This document shows, one piece after another, positions 18,631-27,401 of a stretch of 64,000 nt of DNA (the stretch's first letter is position 1; each line of letters opens with the position of its first letter). Made by a program: the position numbers and the translations under genes. Under the pieces are notes generated by a model. It did not search any database, was not told the DNA's origin, and worked only from the letters and a program-made list of their open reading frames with translations. Source of the DNA: Caballeronia zhejiangensis (GTDB lineage Bacteria; Pseudomonadota; Gammaproteobacteria; Burkholderiales; Burkholderiaceae); NCBI RefSeq assembly GCF_000698575.1, contig NZ_JFHD01000019.1, positions 1 through 64,000 of the forward strand, read 5' to 3'.

Positions 18631-20364
18631 TCAGAACGCGATGCCGAGCGTCAGATACGGTTTGATGCTCTTGTTCTTCAGCCCATACGCCAGGTCGACG
18701 TTGACCGGGCCGACCGGACTGCGCCAGCGCGCGCCGACGCCCACGCCCGGATCGAACACGCGCTCGCTCCAGTTGTCGGTCGCGGTGCCGATGTCGAAGA
18801 ACACCGCGCCGCCCCAGTCGTGCGTGAACCAGTGCTGATATTCGCTGCTGGCCGTCACCATGTATTTGGTCGGCAGGATCGAGCCGGCCACATTGTTGCC
18901 GATGCTGAGATAGCTATAGCCGCGCACCGAATTCGCGCCGCCCGCGCGGAACAGCAGCGAAGCCGGCACGCCGCTCGACGGCCCGCTCGTGAACACGCCG
19001 CCGAACTCCGCGCGAAACACGAGCAGATCGTTCTTGCCGAGCGGCACGTATTGCAGCGCGTTGGTGTACAGGCGCGCGAAAGTCTGATCGGCCATCACGC
19101 CCTTGACGGCGAAACCCGCCTCCGCGCGGATGATGTTGCCGCGGCGCGGAAACAGCGGATCGTCGACGTCGCGGCGCACCCAGCTCCACGCGGGCACGAG
19201 CGCACGCGCCGTCGACGGATTCGGCTCGTTCTGCGTCAGGCGGTCGTCGTAGAAGGTCAGCGAATACGTCGTGTCGATGTTCTGACGCGAGCGCGAACGC
19301 TGCACGCCGACGCGCCCGCTATAGATCTTCGTGCTCGAGACGTCGGTGATCGTGTACGAGCCGAACACGGCGTTGACCCAGCCGGACGAATCGGGCGGCA
19401 TCGCGAGTTGCACGCGGCCGTATTGCTGCGTCTGGTCGAGCCGCCCGGAAATCGTGAACGGGTACGCCGCGCCAAACGTATTGAGATAGCTGTAGGCGCC
19501 CTGAATGTGGAAACCCGTGTCCGTCGCGTAACCCACGCCGTAGCGGATGCTGTTGTACGGATACTCGCTCACCTTCACATGCAGCGGTGTGTCGACCGGC
19601 TTGTTCACGTCGCTGTCCGCATCGATCGCGACGCTCGCGTAATACGGCGTGTTCTGGATCTGGCGCTGCAACTCGTTCAGGCGCGCGATGTCGTAGACCT
19701 CGCCTTCGCGGATCGGATTCACATGGTCGATGATCCACGCGGGATAGCGCTTCGGGCCGCTCACCTCGAGCTTGCCGAGCGTGAAGGTCGGGCCGCTGTC
19801 GAACGTCACGGAGAGATCGGCCAGATGCGCGCGCGGATTGATGCGCGCCTGCGAACGCACGATCTTCGCGCCGAGATAGCGTTTCGATTGCAGGGCCCGC
19901 AGCGCGGCGTTTTTAGCGTCGTCCCAGCCGCTTTGCGTGAAAGGATCGCCTTCGCTGACCGAAAAAGCGAAACGCGCCGCGTTCTCCTGCGCGCGATCTT
20001 CGGTCGTCACCGCGCCGGTGAAATTCAGTTGCACCGAGGCGACCATCGTGCGCGGGCCGGGATCGACGCTCACCTTGACGTTGCGCTTGTCGTCGACCGT
20101 CGTGACGTCCGTACGCACGATGGGCGTGAAATAGCCTTCCGTCGCGACGAGATCGCGCACGTCCTTCGGCGTCGCGGTGACGAGGAACTGGAACTGGTCG
20201 TCGCTGACGTCGTCGCGCTTGGCGAAACGGGAGAGATCGAGGTTCTCCTTCAGCAGCTTCTTGATGCTGCGCGGCGCGTCGATGTCGACGTCGTACTTGG
20301 CGCAAGCGGGCGCAGCGAAGCCGAACGCGACGAGCGCCACAATCAGGGCCGGCCAGCGGCTCAT
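18631..20364 (-). CDS. tamA: TamA, outer-membrane Omp85-family protein
   Basis: 577 residues, the same length as E. coli TamA. Signal peptide 1-22 (APACA/K), three POTRA domains (about 25-270), then a 16-strand Omp85 barrel with the conserved VRGYSYLSIG loop and RWRSPVGPVNVDLAYG near the C-terminus. Start 20364 is preferred: it begins the signal peptide and has AAGG nine bases upstream; an in-frame start at 20418 would add 18 residues. Forms a tamA-tamB operon. Confidence 0.93.
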   Translation of the reverse strand: MSRWPALIVALVAFGFAAPACAKYDVDIDAPRSIKKLLKENLDLSRFAKRDDVSDDQFQFLVTATPKDVRDLVATEGYFTPIVRTDVTTVDDKRNVKVSVDPGPRTMVASVQLNFTGAVTTEDRAQENAARFAFSVSEGDPFTQSGWDDAKNAALRALQSKRYLGAKIVRSQARINPRAHLADLSVTFDSGPTFTLGKLEVSGPKRYPAWIIDHVNPIREGEVYDIARLNELQRQIQNTPYYASVAIDADSDVNKPVDTPLHVKVSEYPYNSIRYGVGYATDTGFHIQGAYSYLNTFGAAYPFTISGRLDQTQQYGRVQLAMPPDSSGWVNAVFGSYTITDVSSTKIYSGRVGVQRSRSRQNIDTTYSLTFYDDRLTQNEPNPSTARALVPAWSWVRRDVDDPLFPRRGNIIRAEAGFAVKGVMADQTFARLYTNALQYVPLGKNDLLVFRAEFGGVFTSGPSSGVPASLLFRAGGANSVRGYSYLSIGNNVAGSILPTKYMVTASSEYQHWFTHDWGGAVFFDIGTATDNWSERVFDPGVGVGARWRSPVGPVNVDLAYGLKNKSIKPYLTLGIAF

Positions 20365-20700
20365 GCCGCGCGGCCTTACGCGCCACGCGCGCAGCGGATC
20401 AAACGAACGCCCCGCCAAACGTGACCTCCGGCATCGGGAAAAAGTGGGATTCGAGGTAAAACTTGCAGCCGACGCAATCGGACGCAGGCGCTATTTCACC
20501 ACATCGGCATGGACGCACGCCGCAAAAGCGGCCATCTCGCGCCGGACGTGCGCCGTTGGACGGCTGCGCGCCGCGTGGGTTCCGCGAAAGCTGCACGCGC
20601 GTGCGCCTTCCGGGCGACGAAACTGCCGCGCGCTTGCGGTAAAATTGCGCGCACAGGCAAAATCACAGGCTCACGCCTCGACCTCAACGGAAGCCGGATC
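20365..20700. promoter_or_regulatory. Divergent region between tamA and the DUF3460 gene
   Basis: 336 bp without a convincing gene; the small open frames on both strands have no ribosome sites. TAAAAT at 20640-20645 may be a -10 element for the plus-strand scpA-panCD unit, but no clear -35 lies upstream. If tamA starts at 20418 the gap is 282 bp. Confidence 0.35.
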
Positions 20701-20886
20701 ATGTATCAGTCGGATATCACCCAGTTCATCAATCAGTTGAAAGAGCAGAAGCCCTCGCTGGAAGAAGAACAGCGCCGCGGCCGCGCGCTACTGTGGGACA
20801 AGCAGCCGATCGACCTCGACGAGCGCACCACGCAGCAGCAATCGCGCGTGAACCAGACGCCCTACGTCTATTACCAGAACTTCTGA
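20701..20886 (+). CDS. DUF3460 family small protein
   Basis: 61 residues, acidic-basic and hydrophilic, starting MYQSDITQFINQLKEQKP and ending NQTPYVYYQNF. I recognise it as DUF3460, a family found next to scpA in Burkholderiales; no function is known. No signal peptide or membrane segment. Its stop is followed two bases later by the GTG of scpA, so translation is probably coupled, which suggests a link to chromosome segregation or simply to the operon. Confidence 0.82.
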   Translation: MYQSDITQFINQLKEQKPSLEEEQRRGRALLWDKQPIDLDERTTQQQSRVNQTPYVYYQNF

Positions 20887-20888
20887 AC

Positions 20889-21800
20889 GTGAGCGCAGCA
20901 GGCCGCGAGCCGCAATCGTCCGCGCATTCGCCGTCTGAGGCAAAGCGCGACGAAGCCCGGGAAGACCGTGCCGTGGCGCTCGCCACGCCCGCAACCGATT
21001 CGACGCCCGACACCATCGACGGCGTCGCGATCGCGCACCTGTACGGCGAGCCGCTCTGGAAGCTGCCGACCGACCTGTACATCCCGCCCGACGCGCTCGA
21101 GATCTTTCTCGAAGCATTCGAAGGCCCGCTCGACCTGCTGCTCTATCTCATCCGCAAGCAGAACTTCAACGTGCTCGACATCCCGATGGCGGATGTCACC
21201 GCGCAATATCTCGGCTACGTCGATCAGATTCGCGAATCGAATCTCGAGCTGGCGTCGGAATATCTGCTGATGGCCGCGATGCTGATCGAGATCAAGTCGC
21301 GCATGCTGCTGCCGGTCAAGAAGGCCGACACCGGCGAAGAAGCCGAAGATCCGCGCGCGGAACTCGTGCGGCGTCTGCTCGAATACGAGCAGATGAAACT
21401 CGCCGCGCAGAAGCTCGACCAGTTGCCGCAGCTCGGCCGCGACTTCCTGCGCGCGGACATTTACATCGAGCAGTCCGCCGAGCAGCGCTTCCCCGACGTC
21501 GACATGAACGACCTGCGCGCCGCGTGGGCCGACGTCATCAAGCGCGCGAAGCTCGTGCAGCATCACAAGATCACGCGCGAAGAGCTTTCGGTGCGCGAGC
21601 ACATGAGCGTGATCCTGCGGCGTCTGCAGAACGCGCGCTTCATGGAGTTCACGGAACTCTTCGACACCACGCGCGGCGTGCCGGTAGTCGTCGTGAACTT
21701 CATCGCGATGCTGGAGCTGTCGCGCGAATCGCTGATCGAAATCACGCAGGCCGAACCCTACGCGCCGATCTACGTGCGGCTCGCGTATTCTCCTGCCTAG
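20889..21800 (+). CDS. scpA: Segregation and condensation protein A (kleisin)
   Basis: 303 residues. Kleisin subunit that joins the SMC (or MksB-like) ATPase with ScpB to organise the chromosome. The family core is LEIFLEAFEGPLDLLLYLIR followed by NVLDIPMADVTAQYL, and a C-terminal winged helix near 255-290. A GTG at 20889 is chosen because it follows the DUF3460 stop by two bases; the frame stays open further upstream only as an overlap. The first 50 residues are disordered. scpB is not in the window. Confidence 0.92.
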   Translation: MSAAGREPQSSAHSPSEAKRDEAREDRAVALATPATDSTPDTIDGVAIAHLYGEPLWKLPTDLYIPPDALEIFLEAFEGPLDLLLYLIRKQNFNVLDIPMADVTAQYLGYVDQIRESNLELASEYLLMAAMLIEIKSRMLLPVKKADTGEEAEDPRAELVRRLLEYEQMKLAAQKLDQLPQLGRDFLRADIYIEQSAEQRFPDVDMNDLRAAWADVIKRAKLVQHHKITREELSVREHMSVILRRLQNARFMEFTELFDTTRGVPVVVVNFIAMLELSRESLIEITQAEPYAPIYVRLAYSPA

Positions 21801-21860
21801 TCTTTCTTATCTTTTTCCGCGTGGCGGCGCACCGGCCGCTCGACAGGAGACACCCGCTCG

Positions 21861-22694
21861 ATGAAAGTCATCAGCTCCATCCACGAACTGCGCGACCAGT
21901 TGCGCGGCCAGAACCGAACCGCCTTTGTCCCGACGATGGGCAACCTCCACGAAGGCCATCTCTCCCTGATGCGTCTCGCGCGCCAGCACGGCGATCCCGT
22001 GGTCGCGAGCATTTTCGTGAATCGTCTGCAGTTCGGCCCGAACGAAGATTTCGACAAATATCCGCGCACGCTGCAGGACGACATCGAAAAGCTGCAGAAA
22101 GAGAACGTCTACGTGCTGTTCGCGCCGACCGAGACGGACATGTATCCGGAGCCGCAGGAGTATCGCGTGCATCCGCCGCACAATCTCGGCGACATTCTCG
22201 AAGGCGAATTCCGCCCCGGCTTTTTCACGGGCGTGTGCACCGTCGTCATGAAACTGATGTCGTGCGTGCAGCCGCGCGTCGCGGTGTTCGGCAAGAAGGA
22301 TTATCAACAGTTGATGATCGTGCGCGCCATGTGCCATCAGTTCGCGCTGCCGACGGAAATCGTCGCGGCGGAAACCGTGCGCGATGAAGACGGCCTCGCG
22401 CTGTCGTCGCGCAACCGCTTCCTGTCCGCCGACGAGCGCGCCGAAGCGCCGCAGCTCGCCGCCGCGTTGCAGCGCGTGCGCGAAGCCGTGCTGTCGGGCA
22501 ATCGCGATATCGCCGCACTCGAACGCGACGCGATGAACGCGCTCGCCGACCGCGGCTGGAAGCCGGACTACATCAGCGTGCGCAAACGCTCGAACCTGAT
22601 CGCGCCGGGCGCCGACGAAACCGACGCGCCGCTCGTCGTGGTCGCGGCGGCCAAGCTCGGCGCGACGCGTCTCATCGACAATCTGGAAATCTGA
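21861..22694 (+). CDS. panC: Pantothenate synthetase
   Basis: 277 residues. Joins pantoate and beta-alanine with ATP hydrolysis to AMP. Shows PTMGNLHEGHLSL (the HIGH-like nucleotide motif), FVNRLQFGPNEDFDKYPR and FGKKDYQQL (KMSKS-like). ATG 21861 has GGAGA eight bases upstream. Followed after 14 bp by panD, which supplies its beta-alanine, so the two final steps of pantothenate synthesis are co-expressed. Confidence 0.97.
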   Translation: MKVISSIHELRDQLRGQNRTAFVPTMGNLHEGHLSLMRLARQHGDPVVASIFVNRLQFGPNEDFDKYPRTLQDDIEKLQKENVYVLFAPTETDMYPEPQEYRVHPPHNLGDILEGEFRPGFFTGVCTVVMKLMSCVQPRVAVFGKKDYQQLMIVRAMCHQFALPTEIVAAETVRDEDGLALSSRNRFLSADERAEAPQLAAALQRVREAVLSGNRDIAALERDAMNALADRGWKPDYISVRKRSNLIAPGADETDAPLVVVAAAKLGATRLIDNLEI

Positions 22695-22708
22695 AGGAAG
22701 GAAGCACC

Positions 22709-23095
22709 ATGCAGCGCACCTTGTTGAAATCGAAGATTCACCGCGCGACGGTCACGCATTGCGAATTGCATTACGAAGGCTCGTGCGCGATCGACGAAGA
22801 CCTGCTCGACGCCGCGAACCTCATGGAAAACGAGCAGATCGACATCTGGAACGTGAACAACGGCGAGCGCCTGACCACGTACGCGATCAAGGGCGAGCGC
22901 GGCAGCGGCATGATTTCGCTGAACGGCTCGGCGGCGCGCCGCGCGCAACTCGGCGATCTCGTCATCATCGCGGCGTTCGCGCAAGTCGACGAGGAAGAGA
23001 TCAAGGCGGGCTGGAAGCCGAACCTCGTGTTCGTCGACGAGGACAATCGCATCAAGGGCAGCCGCGATCACGTCCCGACGCAGAACTGGACCTGA
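22709..23095 (+). CDS. panD: Aspartate 1-decarboxylase proenzyme
   Basis: 128 residues. Pyruvoyl enzyme that makes beta-alanine from aspartate. The self-cleavage site Gly-Ser is in HYEGSCAIDEDLL (serine near residue 25), and NGERLTTYAIKGERGSG and the catalytic tyrosine are conserved. AAGGAAGGA precedes the ATG. Ends 25 bp before a strong terminator. Confidence 0.97.
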   Translation: MQRTLLKSKIHRATVTHCELHYEGSCAIDEDLLDAANLMENEQIDIWNVNNGERLTTYAIKGERGSGMISLNGSAARRAQLGDLVIIAAFAQVDEEEIKAGWKPNLVFVDEDNRIKGSRDHVPTQNWT

Positions 23096-23120
23096 TTTCC
23101 GGGCGGTTTTCGTCCGACGA

Positions 23121-23153
23121 AGCCGGCGTTCCTCAACGGACGCCGGCTTTTTT
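23121..23153 (+). terminator. Terminator after panD
   Basis: Nine-bp stem AGCCGGCGT (23121-23129) and ACGCCGGCT (23140-23148) followed by six T residues. Ends the scpA-panC-panD unit; the stem also lies just past the end of the convergent ParA gene. Confidence 0.88.
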
Positions 23154-23779
23154 CATTTCTTCGACACCCAGTCGATGATCGGCTCCCACTGCTCCAGATC
23201 CTTTTCGACGCGGCTTTTGGCCACGTCCCAGATCGTGAGGCCGTGCGCGGCGAGCTGCACGTAGTTCTGCGTATCGCGCAAGAAGCCGAGCACCGGCAAA
23301 TCGAGTCCTTCGACGAAACGATGCAACTGTTCGGCCGAGCGCGTGCGTGCATCGACGCGCATGCCGACCACGCCGACCTGAATCGCGCCCTTCCTCACCG
23401 CCTTCTCCTTCGATAGCCGCGTGAGAAAGTCCTGCGTCGCGAGGATGTCGAACATCGACGGCTGGAGCGGCACGATCACTTTATCGGCGAGATCCAGCGC
23501 GAGCGACAGGCGGTTGCCGTGCACGCCGGCGGGCGTATCGACGACGGCTTTCTCCAGACCTTTGGGCGGCTTCGCGGGAGAATCGACGTCGACGGCCCAT
23601 TCCTCGATCTTCGGCAGCATATCGACGCGCAGCGAAAGCCACGCGTGCGACGAGCGCTGCTTGTCGAGATCCGCGAGCGCGACCCATTCGCCTTGCGCCG
23701 CGAAATAGCCGGCCAGATTGGTTGCGAGCGTGCTTTTGCCGACGCCGCCTTTAGGATTTGCCACCACGATCACGGTCAT
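23153..23779 (-). CDS. Orphan ParA/MinD-type ATPase
   Basis: 208 residues. Deviant Walker A NPKGGVGKSTLATN at the very N-terminus, ALADLDKQRSS (Walker A' region) and the switch VVDTPAGVHG. Proteins of this type position cargo such as plasmids, chemotaxis arrays or secretion machines. No ParB, no parS-like repeats and no obvious cargo gene are adjacent, so the role is unknown. Start 23779 begins the motif; a longer in-frame start at 23833 adds a non-family segment. It is shorter than chromosomal ParA (about 255-260). Confidence 0.85.
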   Translation of the reverse strand: MTVIVVANPKGGVGKSTLATNLAGYFAAQGEWVALADLDKQRSSHAWLSLRVDMLPKIEEWAVDVDSPAKPPKGLEKAVVDTPAGVHGNRLSLALDLADKVIVPLQPSMFDILATQDFLTRLSKEKAVRKGAIQVGVVGMRVDARTRSAEQLHRFVEGLDLPVLGFLRDTQNYVQLAAHGLTIWDVAKSRVEKDLEQWEPIIDWVSKK

Positions 23780-23956
23780 GAAGTGTCCTGGATTTTGTTG
23801 GGCGCGCTCGCGCAGTGTTTCCGCGCCGCGCACGATTTCGTCTTGACTAGAACAGGTGCATGATTTCGAGCGTTGATATTATCGGCAAAACTCGCGCGGC
23901 CGGCATCTCTCCCGAACGGCCGTACGCCTTCCTCCATTTCAACCGACCGAACGCTC

Positions 23957-24376
23957 ATGACGCCCCTTCGCCCCGATGTCACGCTCGATTTCCTTCGCAA
24001 TCGCCAGAAAGGCCGCCTGCCCGAGCTGCTCGGCGTGCAACTGATCTCGCTCGATCAGGGCCAGTTGAGCGGCGAACTCACGATCCGCCCGGAATTGCTC
24101 GCGCCGAATGGCTTTCTGCATGCGGCGACGGTCGTCGGCCTCGCGGATACGTGTTGCGGCTACGCGTGCATCGCGCATCTGCCGGAGAAGGCGCAGAACT
24201 TCACGACGCTCGAACTGAAGAGCAACCACGTTTCGACGGCGCGCGAAGGCAGGATCGTCGCGAAGGCGACGGCCGTGCACCTCGGGCGCAGCACGCAGGT
24301 GTGGGACGCGACGGTCACGAACGGCGACGGCAAGCTGATCGCCATGTTCCGTTGCACGCAGATGATTCTTTATTGA
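23957..24376 (+). CDS. PaaI-family hotdog-fold thioesterase
   Basis: 139 residues. Single hotdog domain with LLAPNGFLHAATVVGLADT, in which the Asn-Gly-x-x-His pattern matches the catalytic region of PaaI-type acyl-CoA thioesterases, and the beta-sheet end STQVWDATVTNGDGKLIA. Hydrolyses an acyl- or aryl-CoA; the substrate cannot be told. ATG 23957 fits the family length; an in-frame ATG at 23873 is less likely. Its last seven bases overlap the end of cobQ on the other strand. Confidence 0.85.
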   Translation: MTPLRPDVTLDFLRNRQKGRLPELLGVQLISLDQGQLSGELTIRPELLAPNGFLHAATVVGLADTCCGYACIAHLPEKAQNFTTLELKSNHVSTAREGRIVAKATAVHLGRSTQVWDATVTNGDGKLIAMFRCTQMILY

Positions 24377-25845
24377 CCGAAGGCAGCTTGTAGCGCGTCC
24401 AGATCGAGCGACTGCGCGAACGAATCGGCGAGGCGATCCAGCGACGCCTCGCGCAGCGCCGGATAATCGAGCGGCTCGGCGTCTTTTACGCCCGCCCATG
24501 CGAGCAGCGCGGCGCAGGCTTCGGGCGAATCGAAAACGCCGTGCAGATACGTCGCGGCGATCTGGCCGTCATCCGATACCGCGCCGTCGACACGCCCGCC
24601 GTCCAGCGCGACCAGCGGCCGCGCGAGCGCCGGTCCGCGCGTGCGGCCCATGTGGATTTCATAGCCGCGCACGGGCGCTTTGGCATCGCCGATGGTCAAC
24701 CGTCCGGTGACATTCTCCAGTTGCTTCTGCGGCGTTAGCACGGTCGAGAGATCGAGCAGCCCGAGCCCGCCCACGCACCCCGCCGCGCCTTCGACGCCAT
24801 CGGGATCGTCGATCTCGCGTCCGAGCATCTGCATGCCGCCGCATATGCCGAGCACCTTGCCGCCGTATCGCAGATGCCGTTCGATCGCGCGATCCCAGCC
24901 GTTTTCGCGCAGCCATGCGAGATCGCGCTGCACGCTCTTCGAACCGGGCAGCACGATCAGATCGGCGGGCGGCGGCGCGACGCCCGCGCGCACATAGCTG
25001 AAGTCGATCTGACGATGCGCCCGCAGCGCATCGAAATCCGTGTGATTGCTGATGCGCGGCAGCGCCGGCACGATCACCTTCAGCGCGGGTGCATCGCCCC
25101 GCGTGTGCGGCTGGCTCGGCAGCATGTCCTCGGCGTCGAGCGTCAGGCCGTGCAGATACGGCAGCACGCCGAACACCGGCTTGCCCGTCTGCGCTTCCAG
25201 CCAGTCGAGCCCTGGCTTCAACAAGCCGATATCCCCGCGAAACCGGTTGATGACGAAGCCGCGAACGCGCGCCCTTTCGCTCTCCGACAAACACGCGAGC
25301 GTGCCGACGAGATGCGCGAACACGCCGCCGCGATCGATATCGGCGACGAGCACGACCGGGCAATCGACGCGCTCCGCGAAGCCCATGTTGGCGATATCGC
25401 CGTCGCGCAGATTGATTTCGGCGGGACTGCCCGCGCCTTCGACGATCACCGCGTCGAAGTCCTTCTGCAAGCGCTCGTACGACGCGAGCACGGCGTCGAA
25501 CGCGATGCGCTTGTACGCGTGATACGCGCGCGCGTCGAGGTTCGCGTGCGCGTGACCGTGGATGATGACCTGCGCGCCGCGATCGCTCGTCGGCTTGAGC
25601 AGGACCGGATTGAAGTCGATGCGCGCATCGACGCCCGCCGCGATCGCCTGAAGCGCCTGCGCGCGGCCGATCTCGCCGCCATCGACGGTCACTGCGCTAT
25701 TGAGCGCCATGTTCTGCGGCTTGAACGGCGCGACGCGCACGCCGCCGCGCCGGGCGAGGCGGCACAATCCGGCGACGAGCGTGCTTTTGCCGGCATCGGA
25801 CGTCGTGCCCTGGATCATCAGCGTGCCGCGTGGCGTGAATGGCAT
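24370..25845 (-). CDS. cobQ: Cobyric acid synthase
   Basis: 491 residues. Amidates four side chains of adenosylcobyrinic a,c-diamide with glutamine and ATP. N-terminal P-loop-like synthetase domain (MIQGTTSDAGKSTLVAGLCR), VEGAGSPAEINLRDGDIAN, then a class I glutamine amidotransferase domain with the nucleophile cysteine in VLGICGGMQMLG and the histidine in ATYLHGVFDS. Divergent from cobU with 56 bp between the two start codons, so the two B12 units may share a control region, but no second riboswitch fits into that gap. Confidence 0.96.
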   Translation of the reverse strand: MPFTPRGTLMIQGTTSDAGKSTLVAGLCRLARRGGVRVAPFKPQNMALNSAVTVDGGEIGRAQALQAIAAGVDARIDFNPVLLKPTSDRGAQVIIHGHAHANLDARAYHAYKRIAFDAVLASYERLQKDFDAVIVEGAGSPAEINLRDGDIANMGFAERVDCPVVLVADIDRGGVFAHLVGTLACLSESERARVRGFVINRFRGDIGLLKPGLDWLEAQTGKPVFGVLPYLHGLTLDAEDMLPSQPHTRGDAPALKVIVPALPRISNHTDFDALRAHRQIDFSYVRAGVAPPPADLIVLPGSKSVQRDLAWLRENGWDRAIERHLRYGGKVLGICGGMQMLGREIDDPDGVEGAAGCVGGLGLLDLSTVLTPQKQLENVTGRLTIGDAKAPVRGYEIHMGRTRGPALARPLVALDGGRVDGAVSDDGQIAATYLHGVFDSPEACAALLAWAGVKDAEPLDYPALREASLDRLADSFAQSLDLDALQAAFGQ

Positions 25846-25901
25846 CGGAGGATTCCCATGAAGAGCGACGCGCTATCTTAGCCCGTCAGTACAATATCGC
25901 G

Positions 25902-26450
25902 ATGACCCCCGACCTCACTTTCATCCTCGGCGGCGCACGCTCCGGCAAGAGCGCGCACGCCGAACGGCTCGCCGCCGAAAGCGGCCTGCCCGTGACGTAT
26001 ATCGCGACTGCGCGCGTCGGCGACGCGGAGTTCGCCGAACGCGTGAAGCTGCATCGCGGGCGCCGGCCCGCACACTGGACGCTCGTCGAAGCGCCGCTCG
26101 ATCTCGCGGGCGCGTTGCGCGAAGCGGATCGCGCGGGACATTGCGTGCTGATCGACTGCCTGACGCTGTGGCTCGCGAATCTGCTTTTTTCGAAAGAAGC
26201 GATGAGCGACGAAGTCGCCGTTCTGCCCGACAGCGCCCGCGATGCCTTCGCGCAATTCGACGCGGCGCTCGGGCAGACGAAAGGCAAAGTGATCGTCGTG
26301 AGCAACGAAATCGGGCTGGGCGTCGTGCCGCTCGGCTCCGTCACGCGTCTTTATGTCGATGAACTCGGCCGGCTGAATCAGCGCGTCGCGGCCGCGAGCA
26401 CACGCGCGACGCTGATGGTCGCGGGCCTTCCGCTCGCGCTCAAGGGTTAG
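25902..26450 (+). CDS. cobU: Adenosylcobinamide kinase / adenosylcobinamide-phosphate guanylyltransferase
   Basis: 182 residues, also called CobP. Phosphorylates adenosylcobinamide and then adds GMP to give AdoCbi-GDP, the substrate of CobS. P-loop ILGGARSGKSAHAE at residues 8-21, LIDCLTLWLANLL and the guanylylation-region VSNEIGLGVVP. Start 25902 is the first ATG that gives the family N-terminus. First gene of a plus-strand unit cobU-cbiB-cobC-btuF with spacings of 4, 5 and -4 bp. Confidence 0.96.
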   Translation: MTPDLTFILGGARSGKSAHAERLAAESGLPVTYIATARVGDAEFAERVKLHRGRRPAHWTLVEAPLDLAGALREADRAGHCVLIDCLTLWLANLLFSKEAMSDEVAVLPDSARDAFAQFDAALGQTKGKVIVVSNEIGLGVVPLGSVTRLYVDELGRLNQRVAAASTRATLMVAGLPLALKG

Positions 26451-26454
26451 CGCG

Positions 26455-27396
26455 ATGCTCCTTCTCTCCGCCTACGCAATGGCGCTTCTCGCCGTGCTCG
26501 GCGTGATCGTCGATCGCATCTTCGGCGAGCCGCGCGCGCGGCATCCGCTCGTCGGCTTCGGCAATCTCGCGACGAAGCTCGAAGTGCGCGTGAACACCGG
26601 CTTTCGCGCGCGGCCGGCGGGCATCCTCGCGTGGTTCGCGCTGGTCGCGCCGCCGGTCGGCATCGCGTGGTTTCTGGTCGGCGCGCTGCCGTTCGCGTAT
26701 GCGTGTCTCGTGCATGTGCTGCTGCTCTGGTTCGCCCTCGGCGCGAAAAGCCTGCGCCAGCACATCGCGCCGATCGCTCGCGCGTTGAGTTTCGGCGATA
26801 TCGATCACGCGCGCGTGCTGACGTCGCGCATCGTGTCGCGCGATACATCCCAAGCCGATGAAAACGCGCTCTCGCGCGCGGCGGTCGAATCGGCGCTGGA
26901 AAACGGCAACGATGCGATCTTCGGCGCGCTCTTCTGGTTCGCGGTCGCGGGCGGCCCCGGCGCGCTGATGTTCCGCCTCGCCAACACGCTCGACGCGATG
27001 TGGGGTTATCGCACGCCGCGCTTTGTGCGTTTCGGCTGGGCGGCCGCGCGCTTCGACGATGTGCTCAACTTCATCCCCGCGCGCCTCACGGCCGCGACCT
27101 ACGCGCTCGCCGGCGACACGCACATGGCGTGGCACTGCTGGCGCACGCAGGCGCGCTCGTGGGACAGCCCGAACGCGGGGCCGGTGATGGCCTCGGGGGC
27201 CGGCAGTCTCAACGTGCTGATCGGCGGCGCGGCGGTGTATCACGGCGTGCTCGAAACGCGTCCGACGCTCGGCGCGGGGCATACGGCGACGGCGAAGCAT
27301 GTCGTCGCGGCGTTGCGGCTCGTCGAGCGCGCGACATTGATGTGGCTCGCGGTGCTATTGATGATCGCGGTTCTGAGCGTAACGACGAGTGGCTGA
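26455..27396 (+). CDS. cbiB: Adenosylcobinamide-phosphate synthase (CbiB/CobD type)
   Basis: 313-residue polytopic inner-membrane protein. Condenses adenosylcobyric acid with (R)-1-aminopropanol phosphate. Family signatures are DRIFGEPRARHPLVGFG near the N-terminus, SRDTSQADENALSRAAVESALEN (quoted in part: SRIVSRDTSQADE) and SPNAGPVMASGAG. Around four to five hydrophobic segments. Follows cobU by 4 bp. Named CobD in the Pseudomonas scheme and CbiB in the Salmonella scheme; I use cbiB to avoid confusion. Confidence 0.95.
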   Translation: MLLLSAYAMALLAVLGVIVDRIFGEPRARHPLVGFGNLATKLEVRVNTGFRARPAGILAWFALVAPPVGIAWFLVGALPFAYACLVHVLLLWFALGAKSLRQHIAPIARALSFGDIDHARVLTSRIVSRDTSQADENALSRAAVESALENGNDAIFGALFWFAVAGGPGALMFRLANTLDAMWGYRTPRFVRFGWAAARFDDVLNFIPARLTAATYALAGDTHMAWHCWRTQARSWDSPNAGPVMASGAGSLNVLIGGAAVYHGVLETRPTLGAGHTATAKHVVAALRLVERATLMWLAVLLMIAVLSVTTSG

Positions 27397-27401
27397 CTGA
27401 C

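Noticed and set aside
15611..18838. Very long open frame (1,075 codons) opposite tamB
   Set aside because: Arg/Ala-rich, no domain, no ribosome site, fully antisense to an intact TamB: a GC-content shadow.
24370..24376. Seven-base overlap of the thioesterase and cobQ ends
   Set aside because: Simple tail-to-tail overlap of convergent genes, common in compact genomes.
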